A DNA stretch of 64,000 nucleotides from Oscillospiraceae bacterium (GCA_015068245.1 SVKU01000010.1:1-64000), one strand, 5' to 3'; positions 44,153-53,376 are shown, counted from the first letter of the stretch. The notes: a model not told the origin generated them from the sequence alone. Numbers and translations: made by a program.

Positions 44153-45007
44153 ATGAAGAAAATATTGAGCACGGTCATGGCCTTATGCCTGCTTTTAAGT
44201 ATATCTGCCTGCACAGCAACTGAAACGGCGCCCGAAACTGTAGAACAGGAACGCGTTGCAGAGACTCTGCAGGAAATAGAAGACACCGCGGAAGAAGACC
44301 CCATAGTTTTGGCAGAAAGAGAAATAATAGGCCGCTTGGATTACAGCAACGGCAACTTCATATCGGAAAGAGATTTTTACAACATGCTGACCGAGATGCT
44401 GAGCGTTCACGGGGTTGAGATGTCTGCGTCAGATGATGCCAACAGTTATTTCTGCTTTGATTATGTCAATGTGGATTCGGTGAGATTCCTGACCATGTCA
44501 AAAACTCAAGCGCAGATAGACGAAGATATTGCCCTTATAAACGAAGCTCTGGCCGATACGGAGGACGACCTGGAACCCAATGAGGTTGAGTTTTCGAAAA
44601 GCACTTTTGATAAATCCAAAGATGTTTTGAAGTCCGATGATCGGGTAACCTCTTTCGTAGTTTCGGCAACCTCCTCTCAGGATGACCAGACATTGATGTA
44701 TATCGTGGCATCGGCTGCGCTGACCATTCTGAATCCCAATTACAGCGATACAAAAACTGCGTTTAACGATTTGAAAAGCCACCTTTTCAAGCTGTACAGC
44801 TACAGCGACAGCGACACGGTGTCCTGGGTCGACGGCATAGACAACGAGCGTTCCTTTACCATCCCCGGAAATGCCATAGAATGCTGGCTTGGCGTTGCTG
44901 AGGATGACAGCATATACATTGCCATCACGACCTACATTCAATACGATGAAATAATTGATATTGCAGGCTCCGGCGGCACAAGCATCGGAAAGGTTTCCGA
45001 CCGGTGA
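44153..45007 (+). CDS. Hypothetical lipoprotein
   Basis: 284 residues. Signal peptide KKILSTVMALCLLLSISAC with lipidated Cys (about residue 20), a short acidic linker, then a mixed alpha/beta domain of ~230 residues without recognisable motif (RLDYSNGNFISERDFYNMLTEML; DRVTSFVVSATSSQDDQTLMYIVASAALTIL). GGGAAAC lies shortly before two adjacent ATGs at 44150 and 44153; either could be used. Last gene of the operon from 38902. By location it is a surface accessory of the binding protein/SnoaL set. Function unknown. Confidence 0.65.
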   Translation: MKKILSTVMALCLLLSISACTATETAPETVEQERVAETLQEIEDTAEEDPIVLAEREIIGRLDYSNGNFISERDFYNMLTEMLSVHGVEMSASDDANSYFCFDYVNVDSVRFLTMSKTQAQIDEDIALINEALADTEDDLEPNEVEFSKSTFDKSKDVLKSDDRVTSFVVSATSSQDDQTLMYIVASAALTILNPNYSDTKTAFNDLKSHLFKLYSYSDSDTVSWVDGIDNERSFTIPGNAIECWLGVAEDDSIYIAITTYIQYDEIIDIAGSGGTSIGKVSDR

Positions 45008-45013
45008 AAATGA

Positions 45014-45145
45014 AAGGACGATATAATATGGCACGAATCCTTGCCGGGCAGTGCTGTGGATGTATATCCCATCGGCGACTGCCTGCGGGCCGCAACCGTA
45101 AGAAATGCCACAAGGACGGCATTCTATACTGCGCTGAATATATGA
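45014..45145 (+). pseudogene. C-terminal relic of an NADH:flavin ene-reductase gene
   Basis: The frame open from 45014 ends VDVYPIGDCLRAATVRNATR-TAFYTALNI-stop. This matches the C-terminal adenine-binding tail of BaiCD/FadH-type enzymes (compare NIGDSVTARKMGNAIKEGYYTAMNL at 24056). All upstream domains are absent and no start codon fits. The relic lies directly before the intact ene-reductase at 45255, so an ancestral tandem copy was probably deleted. In another frame a 42-codon ATG ORF (45029-45157) overlaps it and is judged a by-product. Confidence 0.8.
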
Positions 45146-45188
45146 TCTGCCTATAAAGCACTTATCTTTGAGCACCGGACTTACCGGT

Positions 45189-45226
45189 TTGTGCGTTCTT
45201 TACAGTGCCTAAACCTGTGCTATCTT
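45189..45226 (+). promoter_or_regulatory. Set-B promoter of the ene-reductase at 45255
   Basis: TTGTGCGTTCTTTACA (45189-45204) contains -35 TTTACA (45199-45204); 16-nt spacer; extended -10 TGC-TATCTT (45218-45226). Confidence 0.75.
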
Positions 45227-45254
45227 CACTCAAAAAGAAAAAGGAAGTGTACAA

Positions 45255-47342
45255 ATGGGAAAATACGAAAACATACTTAAGCCTATAAAAATCGGCAATG
45301 TGGTTTTGAAAAACAGACTTATTTCATCCAATGCTTTGCCTCATTTTTTACAGGGACCGGAGACTTGGGTAAATGATCCCATCATGGTTTTTCAGGCCAA
45401 TGTGGCAAAAAATGCGGCTATCGTCACCATCGGTCACTGGTTTGACCCTGACCAGCACAGCGGCAAACATCATGGTGACGGCTGCCATTTTCCATCCTTT
45501 GATATCAGTGACCCCTCTGTGGAAAATTCACTGGCTCTGTATTGTGATATCATCCATATGTATGGGGCGAAAGCCACCATGTCCATGATAACCTTTGCTC
45601 CCAACGGCTATGACGTCTGCGAAGGAATGGGCGGCGGCATGCCTCCCATGATGGGCGGTGCCTACGACCCCACTGACGAGGATTCACCTCCTCCCATGAT
45701 GGGCGGTCCGGGCGGACCTCCTCCCATGATGGATTTGCCCGAAGGCGAAGAAATGCCTCCCATGGGCGGACCTATGGGCATGGGCGGTCCTGTAAAGGCC
45801 ATCACTCCCGAACTGATGCAGAATATTGTTGATGAGGTGGCCAAGGAATGTAAATACTGGAAGAGTATTGGTTTCGATGGTGTATCCTTCCATATGGCTT
45901 ATCAGGCTCCTCTGACGGCCAAGTTCCTGAGCCCTGCCACAAATAAACGTACCGATGAGTACGGCGGCAGCATGGAAAACCGTGCCCGCTTCCCGTTGGC
46001 AATTTGTCAGGGGGTAAAAGATGCCTGCGGTCAGGACTTTATCGTTGAAGTGCTTATGTCCGGTCAGGAAGCCGAAGGCGGCATCACCATCGAAGACACT
46101 GTTGAGTTCGCAAAGCTGGCTGAAGGAAAGGTAGACATTCTTCAGATCCGCGGCGGCGATGGCGACGAAGCCCATCCCACCACCTTCAATTCCGTCAAGG
46201 AAGAGCCGGTGACCCTCAAGGTTGCCGAAGCGGTAAAGAAGAGTGGCGCAAAAATTATCGTTGCTCCCATCGGCGGATACCAGTATCCCGATCTGGTTGA
46301 AAAATGGATCTCCGAAGGCAAGATGGATATGATGGCTTCCGGCAGAACCTTTGTCTGCGATCCCGAGTATACCAAAAAGCTTACCGAGGACAGGGGAGAG
46401 GACGTTGTTCCCTGCATCCGCTGCAACAAGTGCCACGGGCTGTCCAACGACGGTCCCTGGATCTCCGTATGCTCCGTTAACCCAAAGGTTGGCGTGGATC
46501 ACATAGCGGAACGCCTGTTCGCTCCTGCCAACAGAAGCAAAAAGGTTGCGATCATCGGCGGCGGTCCCGCAGGCCTGTACGCAGCCATGACGCTTGCCGA
46601 CCGCGGTCATACTCCCATTGTGTTTGAAAAGAAAAAGGTACTGGGCGGCCAGCTCATTCACGCAGATTATGCCGGTTTCAAATGGACTCTTAAGGAGTTC
46701 AAAGATTGGGCAATAAGGCAGTGCGAAAAACGCAGCGTGGAGATAAGACTTGGTGTTGAGGCCACACCCGATATGATCAAAGCCAAAGATTTTGATACTG
46801 TCTTGGTCTGCACCGGTGCTGAGGCAAATATTCCCGATATCCCCGGTTTGAAGAAGGACGACGGCACTCTTGCTGATGGCGTGTTTGTGCCCCTGTCCGT
46901 GTTTGGCAATGTTGAAAAGCTGGGCAAGAGAGTTGCGGTTATCGGCGGCAGTGAGATCGGCTGCGAAACCGGTATGTACGTTGCCGAATCCGGCAGAGAA
47001 GTCACTGTATTTACCCGCCAGAATCAGCTGGCACCCTCCGCTCAGCGTGTACATTACGGACTTCCTGCATTGGGATACCACGGTCTAAAGCAGAAGCTGT
47101 GCTGCACCACTGTCGCCGTAGACGGTGGTAAGGTCACATACGTGAACTACAAGGGTATGGAAAAGACCCTTGAGTTTGACAGCGTCATCATCAGCGGCGG
47201 TGAGAACCCCCGCTATGAGCAGGCACTTACATTCTACGGCAGTGCTCCCGAATTCGCGATCGCAGGCGACTGCGCAGGAAACGGTGAGGGAACATTGCAG
47301 AAAGCAGTTCGCAGTGCATGGGCGGCAGCCATGAGAATATAG
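45255..47342 (+). CDS. NADH:flavin oxidoreductase / ene-reductase (BaiH/FadH-like) with GPM insert in the barrel
   Basis: 695 residues. FMN TIM barrel with PIKIGNVVLKNRLISSNALPH start and KFLSPATNKRTDEYGGSMENR loop; CIRCNKCHGL and a later SVCSVNP supply the [4Fe-4S] Cys; FAD (VAIIGGGPAGLYAAMTLADRG) and NADH (VAVIGGSEIGCETGMYVAESG) sites follow. About 55 residues (125-180) of Met/Pro/Gly sequence (GGGMPPMMGGAYDP, PPPMMGGPGGPPPMM) interrupt the barrel after the strand-3/4 region, which explains the length over the ~645-residue norm. The usual active-site His pair region is altered near the insert (HMYGAKATMSMIT). It is monocistronic with a set-B promoter. Substrate unknown. Confidence 0.9.
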   Translation: MGKYENILKPIKIGNVVLKNRLISSNALPHFLQGPETWVNDPIMVFQANVAKNAAIVTIGHWFDPDQHSGKHHGDGCHFPSFDISDPSVENSLALYCDIIHMYGAKATMSMITFAPNGYDVCEGMGGGMPPMMGGAYDPTDEDSPPPMMGGPGGPPPMMDLPEGEEMPPMGGPMGMGGPVKAITPELMQNIVDEVAKECKYWKSIGFDGVSFHMAYQAPLTAKFLSPATNKRTDEYGGSMENRARFPLAICQGVKDACGQDFIVEVLMSGQEAEGGITIEDTVEFAKLAEGKVDILQIRGGDGDEAHPTTFNSVKEEPVTLKVAEAVKKSGAKIIVAPIGGYQYPDLVEKWISEGKMDMMASGRTFVCDPEYTKKLTEDRGEDVVPCIRCNKCHGLSNDGPWISVCSVNPKVGVDHIAERLFAPANRSKKVAIIGGGPAGLYAAMTLADRGHTPIVFEKKKVLGGQLIHADYAGFKWTLKEFKDWAIRQCEKRSVEIRLGVEATPDMIKAKDFDTVLVCTGAEANIPDIPGLKKDDGTLADGVFVPLSVFGNVEKLGKRVAVIGGSEIGCETGMYVAESGREVTVFTRQNQLAPSAQRVHYGLPALGYHGLKQKLCCTTVAVDGGKVTYVNYKGMEKTLEFDSVIISGGENPRYEQALTFYGSAPEFAIAGDCAGNGEGTLQKAVRSAWAAAMRI

Positions 47343-47374
47343 CCGGCAAACGTATTCTTGTTTTGCATGCATAT

Positions 47375-47390
47375 ATTCCTTTAAGGTAAT
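47375..47390 (+). promoter_or_regulatory. Set-A-like palindrome, orphan
   Basis: ATTCC-N6-GTAAT, but the half-site (TGAAC at 47407) is imperfect and no -10 lies at the conserved distance. The gene downstream has its own consensus promoter 100 bp further on. It may be a remnant or a distal site. Confidence 0.4.
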
Positions 47391-47492
47391 CGCCCGAACG
47401 AAATAGTGAACATATTATCGGAGAGAAAATATAAAAACAGGAAGTTAACCGCAATCGCACCCCCCAAACCTTTTGGAGTACAATTCTGTAGC

Positions 47493-47556
47493 TTTACAGA
47501 AAAAACAAATTTATCTATAATATTTATAGTCCCTGGCTGTTGAAAAACAGTCAGGG
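47493..47556 (+). promoter_or_regulatory. Promoter and leader hairpin of the flavoprotein at 47584
   Basis: -35 TTTACA (47493-47498), 17-nt spacer, consensus -10 TATAAT (47516-47521). The predicted 5' leader opens with an 11-bp hairpin CCCTGGCTGTT / AACAGTCAGGG (47531-47556) that ends ~13 nt before the AAGGAG ribosome site. Confidence 0.75.
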
Positions 47557-47583
47557 AAACTTATGCAAGGAGACTAAAGAGAT

Positions 47584-49479
47584 ATGAAATTTCAGGTTAC
47601 TGACCGCTGCGTCGGCTGCGGTCTTTGCGAAGGTGCATGCCATGGCCGCTGTATTTCCCATGGTGCAGACGGAAAAAGATTCATTGATCAGAGCCGCTGT
47701 CTCGAATGCGGTTCCTGTATGACCGTATGTCCCATTACTGCCATTCTGGAAGACGGAGACACCTACGAGCATCCTGCTCATGACACCATCGTCATTAATG
47801 CGGATATCGTTGTTCTTGGTTCCGGCGGTGCAGGTCTGGTTGCTGCGGCCCGTGCAGCCGACCTGACCGACAAAAAGATAGTTATTCTCGAAAAGATGCC
47901 TTTTGTTGGCGGCGGCATGAACTTCGCTTCCGACTGGCGCATCTACGGCAGCAAGTGGCAGGAAGAACGGGGCATCCCCAACCTGATGCAGCAGAAAATG
48001 CAGCAGGCTATGGACGCAACCAACTGGCAGCTGGACAGCTCACTGGTTTATCAGGCATATGTCAATACCGGCAAGTTCTTTGACTGGTTCACTACTCTGA
48101 CCGATGCCGAATACGAAGAGGGTATGTACATATTTGACCAGCCCCACGGCGGCCAGATACTTCCTTTTATCAAAGGTCAGCGTGGTGTAGGTCTCTACGC
48201 TTCCAAGGTTCTGCAGAAGCATTGCCGCGAAAAGGGCGTACAGATCCTTACCCGCCATACCGCAACCGATTTTGAAATGACCGACGGACGCATCAGCGCT
48301 GTTATTGCCAAAGACCCCGGCGGCGTTACAAAGGTCAATTGCAAGGCTGTAATTATGTCAACCGGCAGTTGGATCCACAACAAGGAGCTTATCAAAAAGT
48401 ACGCTCCCGATTATAACAAGATTTATGTTCAGCCCGACGCTCACACAAGTGTTGCATACACCGGTGACGGCGTATTTCTCGGCGAACAGGCGGGCGCTGA
48501 TGTGGATTACTCCACCCTTTGCCTGCGTCTGATGGGCCCCATGAGTCACGCTCCCGGTGATGCCGCATCCTCCTTCGCCCACAGCCCTGCTGCACTTTAT
48601 GTAAACAAGAACGGCAAACGTTGGATCAATGAAAACACCATGATCCGTACCGATAACACCTTTGGTGCGGCTCAGATGCTGGTCAAGCAGCCCGAAGGCC
48701 TGAACTTCTCTATCTTTGAATACAACATGGCAAAGAAGGTTGCCGAAAAGACCGGCAAGAATCCCATCTTTGTCAATGCGGACGAACATGGCCCCGTTTA
48801 TATTCCCGACAACTGGGAAGAACAACTGAAAGTACTTCTCGAGCCCGACGGCGCCATGAAAGTCATGATGATGGGCGGTCCCGGCGGCCCCGGAGGAATT
48901 CCCGGTGGTGACGCACCCGGTGGAATGCCCGGTGGTTCCATAGGTGAAGCCCGCAATATGCCCGATGCTCCCGGCGGAATGCCCGGTGGTATGCCAGGTA
49001 TGCCTGGTGGAGAAGGTCCTGATGGAATGCCCGGCATGATGCCCAACGGCTTCGGAGATATGGGCTTCTACGCTGCCGAAACACTTGAAGAGCTTTGCGA
49101 AAAGTCCGGCATCAACTACGAAGGCCTTAAAGAAACTATCGAAAACTATAACAAGATGTGTGCCGACGGTCTTGACAGCGAATTTTTCAAAAACTCCGAC
49201 GAACTGATCCCCTTCGGTGACGGCCCCTTCTATGCCGTTCGCGGCAATCTGTCCACTGACGGCGGTTTCGGCGGCCTGCAGATCGACAAGGACACCCGTG
49301 CCTACTCCAACAAGAAAGACGGTTCCGTGGTTGAAGGTCTGTATGTTCCCGGGGACCTTTCCGCCAGCCGTTTCCTTAACTACAACGGCGTTAAGGTTCA
49401 GGTCATCAACGACCTTGCGTGGGCAATTTCCAGCGGCTTCTCCGCTGCCAACCACGCAGTAGAGTTTATTTCCAAATAA
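47584..49479 (+). CDS. Ferredoxin-FAD reductase (FAD_binding_2), subgroup of 14266, long GPM insert
   Basis: 631 residues. [4Fe-4S] motifs Cys9/12/15/19 (the third-to-fourth context CEGACHGRC is atypical, without Pro) and Cys39/42/45/49; FAD at VVLGSGGAGLVAAARA (about 77-92); GGGMNFASDWRIYGSKWQEERG as in 14266; C-terminal GDLSASRFLNYNGVKVQVINDLAWAISSG. The Gly/Met/Pro insertion spans about residues 427-493 ([32 protein letters not shown]) at the same place as in 14266 but twice as long. Monocistronic, with its own near-consensus promoter and a leader hairpin rather than a set-A or set-B site, so possibly constitutive or controlled at the RNA level. Confidence 0.88.
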   Translation: MKFQVTDRCVGCGLCEGACHGRCISHGADGKRFIDQSRCLECGSCMTVCPITAILEDGDTYEHPAHDTIVINADIVVLGSGGAGLVAAARAADLTDKKIVILEKMPFVGGGMNFASDWRIYGSKWQEERGIPNLMQQKMQQAMDATNWQLDSSLVYQAYVNTGKFFDWFTTLTDAEYEEGMYIFDQPHGGQILPFIKGQRGVGLYASKVLQKHCREKGVQILTRHTATDFEMTDGRISAVIAKDPGGVTKVNCKAVIMSTGSWIHNKELIKKYAPDYNKIYVQPDAHTSVAYTGDGVFLGEQAGADVDYSTLCLRLMGPMSHAPGDAASSFAHSPAALYVNKNGKRWINENTMIRTDNTFGAAQMLVKQPEGLNFSIFEYNMAKKVAEKTGKNPIFVNADEHGPVYIPDNWEEQLKVLLEPDGAMKVMMMGGPGGPGGIPGGDAPGGMPGGSIGEARNMPDAPGGMPGGMPGMPGGEGPDGMPGMMPNGFGDMGFYAAETLEELCEKSGINYEGLKETIENYNKMCADGLDSEFFKNSDELIPFGDGPFYAVRGNLSTDGGFGGLQIDKDTRAYSNKKDGSVVEGLYVPGDLSASRFLNYNGVKVQVINDLAWAISSGFSAANHAVEFISK

Positions 49480-49486
49480 GACAAAA

Positions 49487-49530
49487 CGAGAGCCTTGCGG
49501 TTTATTCCGCAAGGCTCTTGTATTTATTTC
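49487..49530. terminator. Bidirectional terminator
   Basis: AGAGCCTTGCGG / CCGCAAGGCTCT stem (49489-49518), plus-strand exit TGTATTTATTT, minus-strand exit CGTTTTGTC. Separates convergent flavoprotein genes. Confidence 0.9.
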
Positions 49531-49533
49531 GGT

Positions 49534-51324
49534 TTAGTCAACGTAGTCAATGGCGCTGCAGCTTGCAAGATAGCCGGAGTTCATGGCGTAGGTCATTGCG
49601 GAAACAACGCCTTCGATGAACTGGACGCCCACCTCACCGGGAACCATGAATCCGCGGGTGTTGTCACCTGCTGCGTAAAGACCGGGAATGACGGAACCGT
49701 CGGGACGGAGAACCGCAGCATTTTCGTCGATGGTCATGCCGCCGATGGAGTTCTCGTGGAACATCTTCATTTTTACAGCGTAGAAAGGACCCTTTTCCAG
49801 AGGTCTGGGTGCGGGCATCATCATGCCGCCGGGAGGCATACCCATGCCTTCGTCGTCATCGTCTCCGCCAAAGGGGCCGCCGGGCATACCGCCGGGGCCA
49901 TCCTCGTTGTCGCCTCCGGGAGGAGGACCGAACATACCGTTGCCCTTGCCGTCTTTGATGTCCTGATTGTGCTGTGCAATGAAGGACATAAACTTTGCCT
50001 TGTCGAAGCCCAGCTTATCTGCCAGTTCTTCAAGAGTGTCGGCCTTGACGGTGGTGCCGTCTGCGATTTCGTCAGCCAGATCCTTTTCCCAGTTGGAAAC
50101 AGCCATACGGGAGTCTACCACGGGGCTGTTCTTGTTTTCTTCAACGTTGGCATCGATATCCTGCTGGTCAAGGATGCTCCATCCGAAATGACCGGGAACG
50201 TTGGCGAGAGCGCCGATCTCAGTCATGCCAAACTGCTTGATCTCTTCGCCGGTGGAGTCAACGGTGATGGCGCTGGCGCCGCGGCTGAGAGCTACCATGC
50301 AGTAGGAGAAGGGGTGGTGCATGGGGCCGAACATGGCGGCACGCTTGTTGTAATAGTCGATATGAGCACCAATCTTTTCACACATTACGATACCATCGCC
50401 GGTGCAGGTGGCGCAGGTGTAGATATGTACGGGTTCGCAGCCTTCGTCCTGATAGAACAGGGGCTGGAATTTGTTCATCAGATCACGGTTTCTGGTGAAA
50501 GCTCCGGCAGCCACGATAACTGCCTTGGCATGAACTTCGACCTGACCTCCGGGATCGTTGGCCAGAACACCGATGACAGCGCCGCTGTCGTCGGTCAGCA
50601 GAATTTCCGCACGGGTGTTGACCATCAGTTCGCCGCCCTTGGACTTGAAAAACTCGGTCAGAGCGTTGGTGATGTACCAGCCGGAGTCGCCGGGGCCGAT
50701 GGAGGGGTCGGTGCGCAGATCATTGAGGTAATACTGATAAGTGTATTTCAGCCCAAGTCCGCCACGCATGGGATCGTCATAAAGTTCGAAGCCCTTTTCC
50801 AATTCACCGGTGTCGATAAGCCAGTTGGCCATGTCGACGTTGGCGTCGATAATGTTGCGGAACAGCTTGATGTTGGTGCGGTCGCCCAGCTTCTTAACGA
50901 ATCTGGCATAGGTTTTGTCACGGGGATCTTCAGCACCGGCAGCTTCGTGCCATTTGGAATAGGCGATCCTGCCCATGTGACCGAAAGCGGCGCTGCCGCC
51001 AACTTCCCAGTTCTTTTCCATCAGAATAACTTTTTTGCCCATATCGGCAGCCTTTGCGGCGGCAACGGTGCCGGCGCCGCCTGCACCGATAACAAGGATA
51101 TCGCATTCCTTTACGATGCGTCCGTGAGGAGCGGCTGCGGGCTTGGGATTTTCGGGATCGGAGATACATCCGTTGTGGCAGATGGTTGAGCAGTGTCCGC
51201 AGGAGGTGCAGATATCGGGTTCAATGTAATATTTGCTGTTTTTAAAGTGGATAGCACCCACGGGACATTCGAGCTTACAGCGGTGGCAGCACGAACAATT
51301 GGGCTGGTCTATAACGTATGCCAT
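49534..51324 (-). CDS. Ferredoxin-FAD reductase (FAD_binding_2) with acidic GPM insert
   Basis: 596 residues. First [4Fe-4S] motif in PNCSCCHRCKLECPVG, second in ICTSCGHCSTICHNG; FAD at ILVIGAGGAGTVAAAKAADMGKK. The middle differs from the 14266 subgroup (GGSAAFGHMGRIAYSKWHEAAG; TCTGDGIVMCEKIGAHIDYYN) and resembles 16344 more. A Gly/Pro/Met insertion broken by Asp/Glu (GGDNEDGPGGMPGGPFGGDDDD) covers about 463-508, close to the C-terminal FAD segment [19 protein letters not shown]. Divergent from the binding protein at 51535; both are driven by set-B promoters around a shared centre, suggesting they handle the same compound. Confidence 0.87.
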   Translation of the reverse strand: MAYVIDQPNCSCCHRCKLECPVGAIHFKNSKYYIEPDICTSCGHCSTICHNGCISDPENPKPAAAPHGRIVKECDILVIGAGGAGTVAAAKAADMGKKVILMEKNWEVGGSAAFGHMGRIAYSKWHEAAGAEDPRDKTYARFVKKLGDRTNIKLFRNIIDANVDMANWLIDTGELEKGFELYDDPMRGGLGLKYTYQYYLNDLRTDPSIGPGDSGWYITNALTEFFKSKGGELMVNTRAEILLTDDSGAVIGVLANDPGGQVEVHAKAVIVAAGAFTRNRDLMNKFQPLFYQDEGCEPVHIYTCATCTGDGIVMCEKIGAHIDYYNKRAAMFGPMHHPFSYCMVALSRGASAITVDSTGEEIKQFGMTEIGALANVPGHFGWSILDQQDIDANVEENKNSPVVDSRMAVSNWEKDLADEIADGTTVKADTLEELADKLGFDKAKFMSFIAQHNQDIKDGKGNGMFGPPPGGDNEDGPGGMPGGPFGGDDDDEGMGMPPGGMMMPAPRPLEKGPFYAVKMKMFHENSIGGMTIDENAAVLRPDGSVIPGLYAAGDNTRGFMVPGEVGVQFIEGVVSAMTYAMNSGYLASCSAIDYVD

Positions 51325-51363
51325 TGTATTGTACTTCCTTTCTGATGTTTTATGTTGTTTTTT

Positions 51364-51430
51364 AGCTTAACACAACAACTCAGCAGTGTGAAGAACGCAC
51401 AACAAAGTATGATAGTTTCAAATAAGTTAC
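51364..51430 (-). promoter_or_regulatory. Set-B promoter of the flavoprotein at 49534
   Basis: Minus strand: -35 TTCACA (51392-51387) inside TGTGCGTTCTTCACA, 17-nt spacer, extended -10 TGT-TAAGCT (51372-51364). An imperfect box GTAAC-N6-GAAAC (51430-51415) starts its right arm 27 bp before the -35. Confidence 0.8.
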
Positions 51431-51481
51431 CAAATTACAAAAATGTGCGTTCTTCACAAAAAAATACAGCGATGTTAAGTT
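51415..51481 (+). promoter_or_regulatory. Set-B promoter of the binding protein at 51535
   Basis: Same central box read forward (51415-51430), TGTGCGTTCTTCACA with -35 TTCACA (51453-51458), 17-nt spacer, extended -10 TGT-TAAGTT (51473-51481). Mirror image of the minus-strand promoter. Confidence 0.8.
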
Positions 51482-51534
51482 TAAATCGGCAAAATATAAG
51501 CGAATAACAATAAATCTCAGAAAGGATGAAGAAG

Positions 51535-53250
51535 ATGAAAAAGATGACCAAAATGCTGGCGCTGATGCTTGCCGTCATTATGATCCTGACCATGGCAGCC
51601 TGCTCGTCAGAAAAGGAAAGTTCCGAACCTGCCGAGGAAGCTCCTGCTCAGCAGAGCGCTCCTGCTGAAGAAGCGGCACCCATCGAAGAGGCTCCCGTTG
51701 AAGAGGCAGCACCCGAAGAAACCGCTTACGCCAAGGTGGTCTATGAGCTGCCGTTGTTTGAAGAAACAAAAACCCTCACTGCTTTTTATGCTCTGCGCGG
51801 AAGCATCAACGGCAGCATGCCCAACCGTGATGACCTTGAGTTCTGGAAGATCACTCAGGACAAGCTGAACGTTGACGTTGTGTTCCAGGAGCCCGGCGAA
51901 GCGGTTGTTTCCGAGAAGTACAATCTGATGGTTGCTTCCGGTGACATGACCGACCTGATTTTTGAGAACATGATCGTCAGCATGGGCAGCAGCTCTGCCT
52001 ACAACGGCGGCTTCGACAAGGCGATTGCCGATGACGTTTACGTTGACCTGATGGACTACGTTGAAGAATATGCTCCCAACTATGCTTACTACATTCTCGG
52101 TGATCCTGCCAACAGAAAGAATGCCGTAACCGACGAAGGTCATCTGGCAACCTTCCTGCAGATATACAGCGAGAAACAGCTGAACAACATGGGCAATGTT
52201 GTCAATACGGACCATTTCGAAGCTACCGGACTTGAACTTCCCACAACCATTTCCGAATGGATGGACGTTTACGCTGCCATGGCAGACAATGGCGTTAAAT
52301 ATCCCGTCGAAGTCAGCAGCACCGGTGCGATCCTCCAGGGCAGCTTTGCCAACGCCATGGGCGCATCCATCGCTACCGGCTTTATGATCTCTGCCGAGAC
52401 CGAAGACTTTGTCTTTGGCCCAACCACCGATGAGACCCGTGAATACATCGAACTGTTCCGCGAACTGAATCGGAAGGGCTGGATGCATCCCGACTGGATG
52501 AACATCAATGCCATGGACCGCACCCTGTTTAATAACGGTGAGGTTTCCACCAGAAGCATGATGATCAACGAGATCACCGTTTACGAAGACATGTATGGCA
52601 TACCCGTTCAGGCTCTGCCTGTTGTATGCCGTGAAGGCTTTGACGGCAACAAGACCGCCATGGGTTCCCTTGGTGATGCACTGGCCACCGCCACAGGCGG
52701 CGTTGCAATTTCCACTGTCTGTGAAGATATCGAAACCGCAATGAAGTTCATGGACTTCTTCTATTCCGACGAAGGTGCCGACGCAGCCAATATGGGCTGG
52801 GAAGAAGGCCTTGTATTTGAAATCGTTGACGGCGAAAAGCGGATAACCACCAGATATCAGGAAAAGAACGAAAACGACGTTGAGTTCAAAAACCTGTACA
52901 CCCACGACGGCGACTTTGCTCTGTGCTATCCCAACATGAGATACGACATCGCCACCGAGGACGAAAAGAAAATGTATGACATGTGGGCTGCCGATACTAC
53001 CAACGAAGCCGCCATTTACTACAGCCTGCCTCAGGCAATAGCGCTGACCAGCGAAGAGAGCGAAAGCATCACCAGCGCCCTGACTGACCTGGAGACCTAT
53101 GTTGAAACCACCGTGTTCTCATGGCTGGCTCTTGAAACCGAACTGACCGACGCCGCATGGGAAGAATTCAAAGCAACATGTGAAAGCATGCGCCTTGATG
53201 AGATACGCGAAACCTACGAAGCCGCATACCAGAGATATGTAGAAAAATAA
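51535..53250 (+). CDS. Extracellular solute-binding lipoprotein (SBP family 1)
   Basis: 571 residues from the ATG at 51535 (AAAGG 9 nt upstream; an ATG at 51526 overlaps it). Signal peptide with lipobox MAAC; Glu/Ala/Pro linker to about residue 70. The binding domain departs from the others in its N-lobe (ALRGSINGSMPNRDDLEFWKITQDKLNVDVVFQEPG, YNLMVASGDMTDLIF) and in FMDFFYSDEGADAANMGWEEGLVFE, so it probably recognises a different ligand. Tail DEIRETYEAAYQRYVEK. Paired by its divergent promoter with the flavoprotein at 49534. Confidence 0.87.
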   Translation: MKKMTKMLALMLAVIMILTMAACSSEKESSEPAEEAPAQQSAPAEEAAPIEEAPVEEAAPEETAYAKVVYELPLFEETKTLTAFYALRGSINGSMPNRDDLEFWKITQDKLNVDVVFQEPGEAVVSEKYNLMVASGDMTDLIFENMIVSMGSSSAYNGGFDKAIADDVYVDLMDYVEEYAPNYAYYILGDPANRKNAVTDEGHLATFLQIYSEKQLNNMGNVVNTDHFEATGLELPTTISEWMDVYAAMADNGVKYPVEVSSTGAILQGSFANAMGASIATGFMISAETEDFVFGPTTDETREYIELFRELNRKGWMHPDWMNINAMDRTLFNNGEVSTRSMMINEITVYEDMYGIPVQALPVVCREGFDGNKTAMGSLGDALATATGGVAISTVCEDIETAMKFMDFFYSDEGADAANMGWEEGLVFEIVDGEKRITTRYQEKNENDVEFKNLYTHDGDFALCYPNMRYDIATEDEKKMYDMWAADTTNEAAIYYSLPQAIALTSEESESITSALTDLETYVETTVFSWLALETELTDAAWEEFKATCESMRLDEIRETYEAAYQRYVEK

Positions 53251-53303
53251 TGTGTAAGAATTACACTATTTCTGATGAGTAATTGTGAAAGAATCCCCTA
53301 ATT

Positions 53304-53376
53304 AATAGGGTTACCTTTATGTAACCCTATTACAAAATTGTGCGTCCTTCACAAAAACTGAACTGCATGGTACGCT
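53304..53376 (+). promoter_or_regulatory. Set-B promoter with perfect upstream box, binding protein at 53415
   Basis: Perfect inverted repeat with 11-bp arms and 6-bp centre (53304-53331; core GTTAC-N6-GTAAC), then TGTGCGTCCTTCACA with -35 TTCACA (53348-53353), 17-nt spacer, extended -10 TGG-TACGCT (53368-53376). Right arm of the box begins 27 bp before the -35. Confidence 0.85.

Noticed and set aside
45029..45157. 42-codon Cys-rich ORF with a fair ribosome site
   Set aside because: The same DNA in another frame is clearly the C-terminus of an ene-reductase, so the Cys-rich peptide is a by-product.
47375..47390. Counting the palindrome before 47584 as a tenth set-A promoter
   Set aside because: The half-site is imperfect and no -10 lies at the fixed distance; the gene has its own consensus promoter 100 bp further on.
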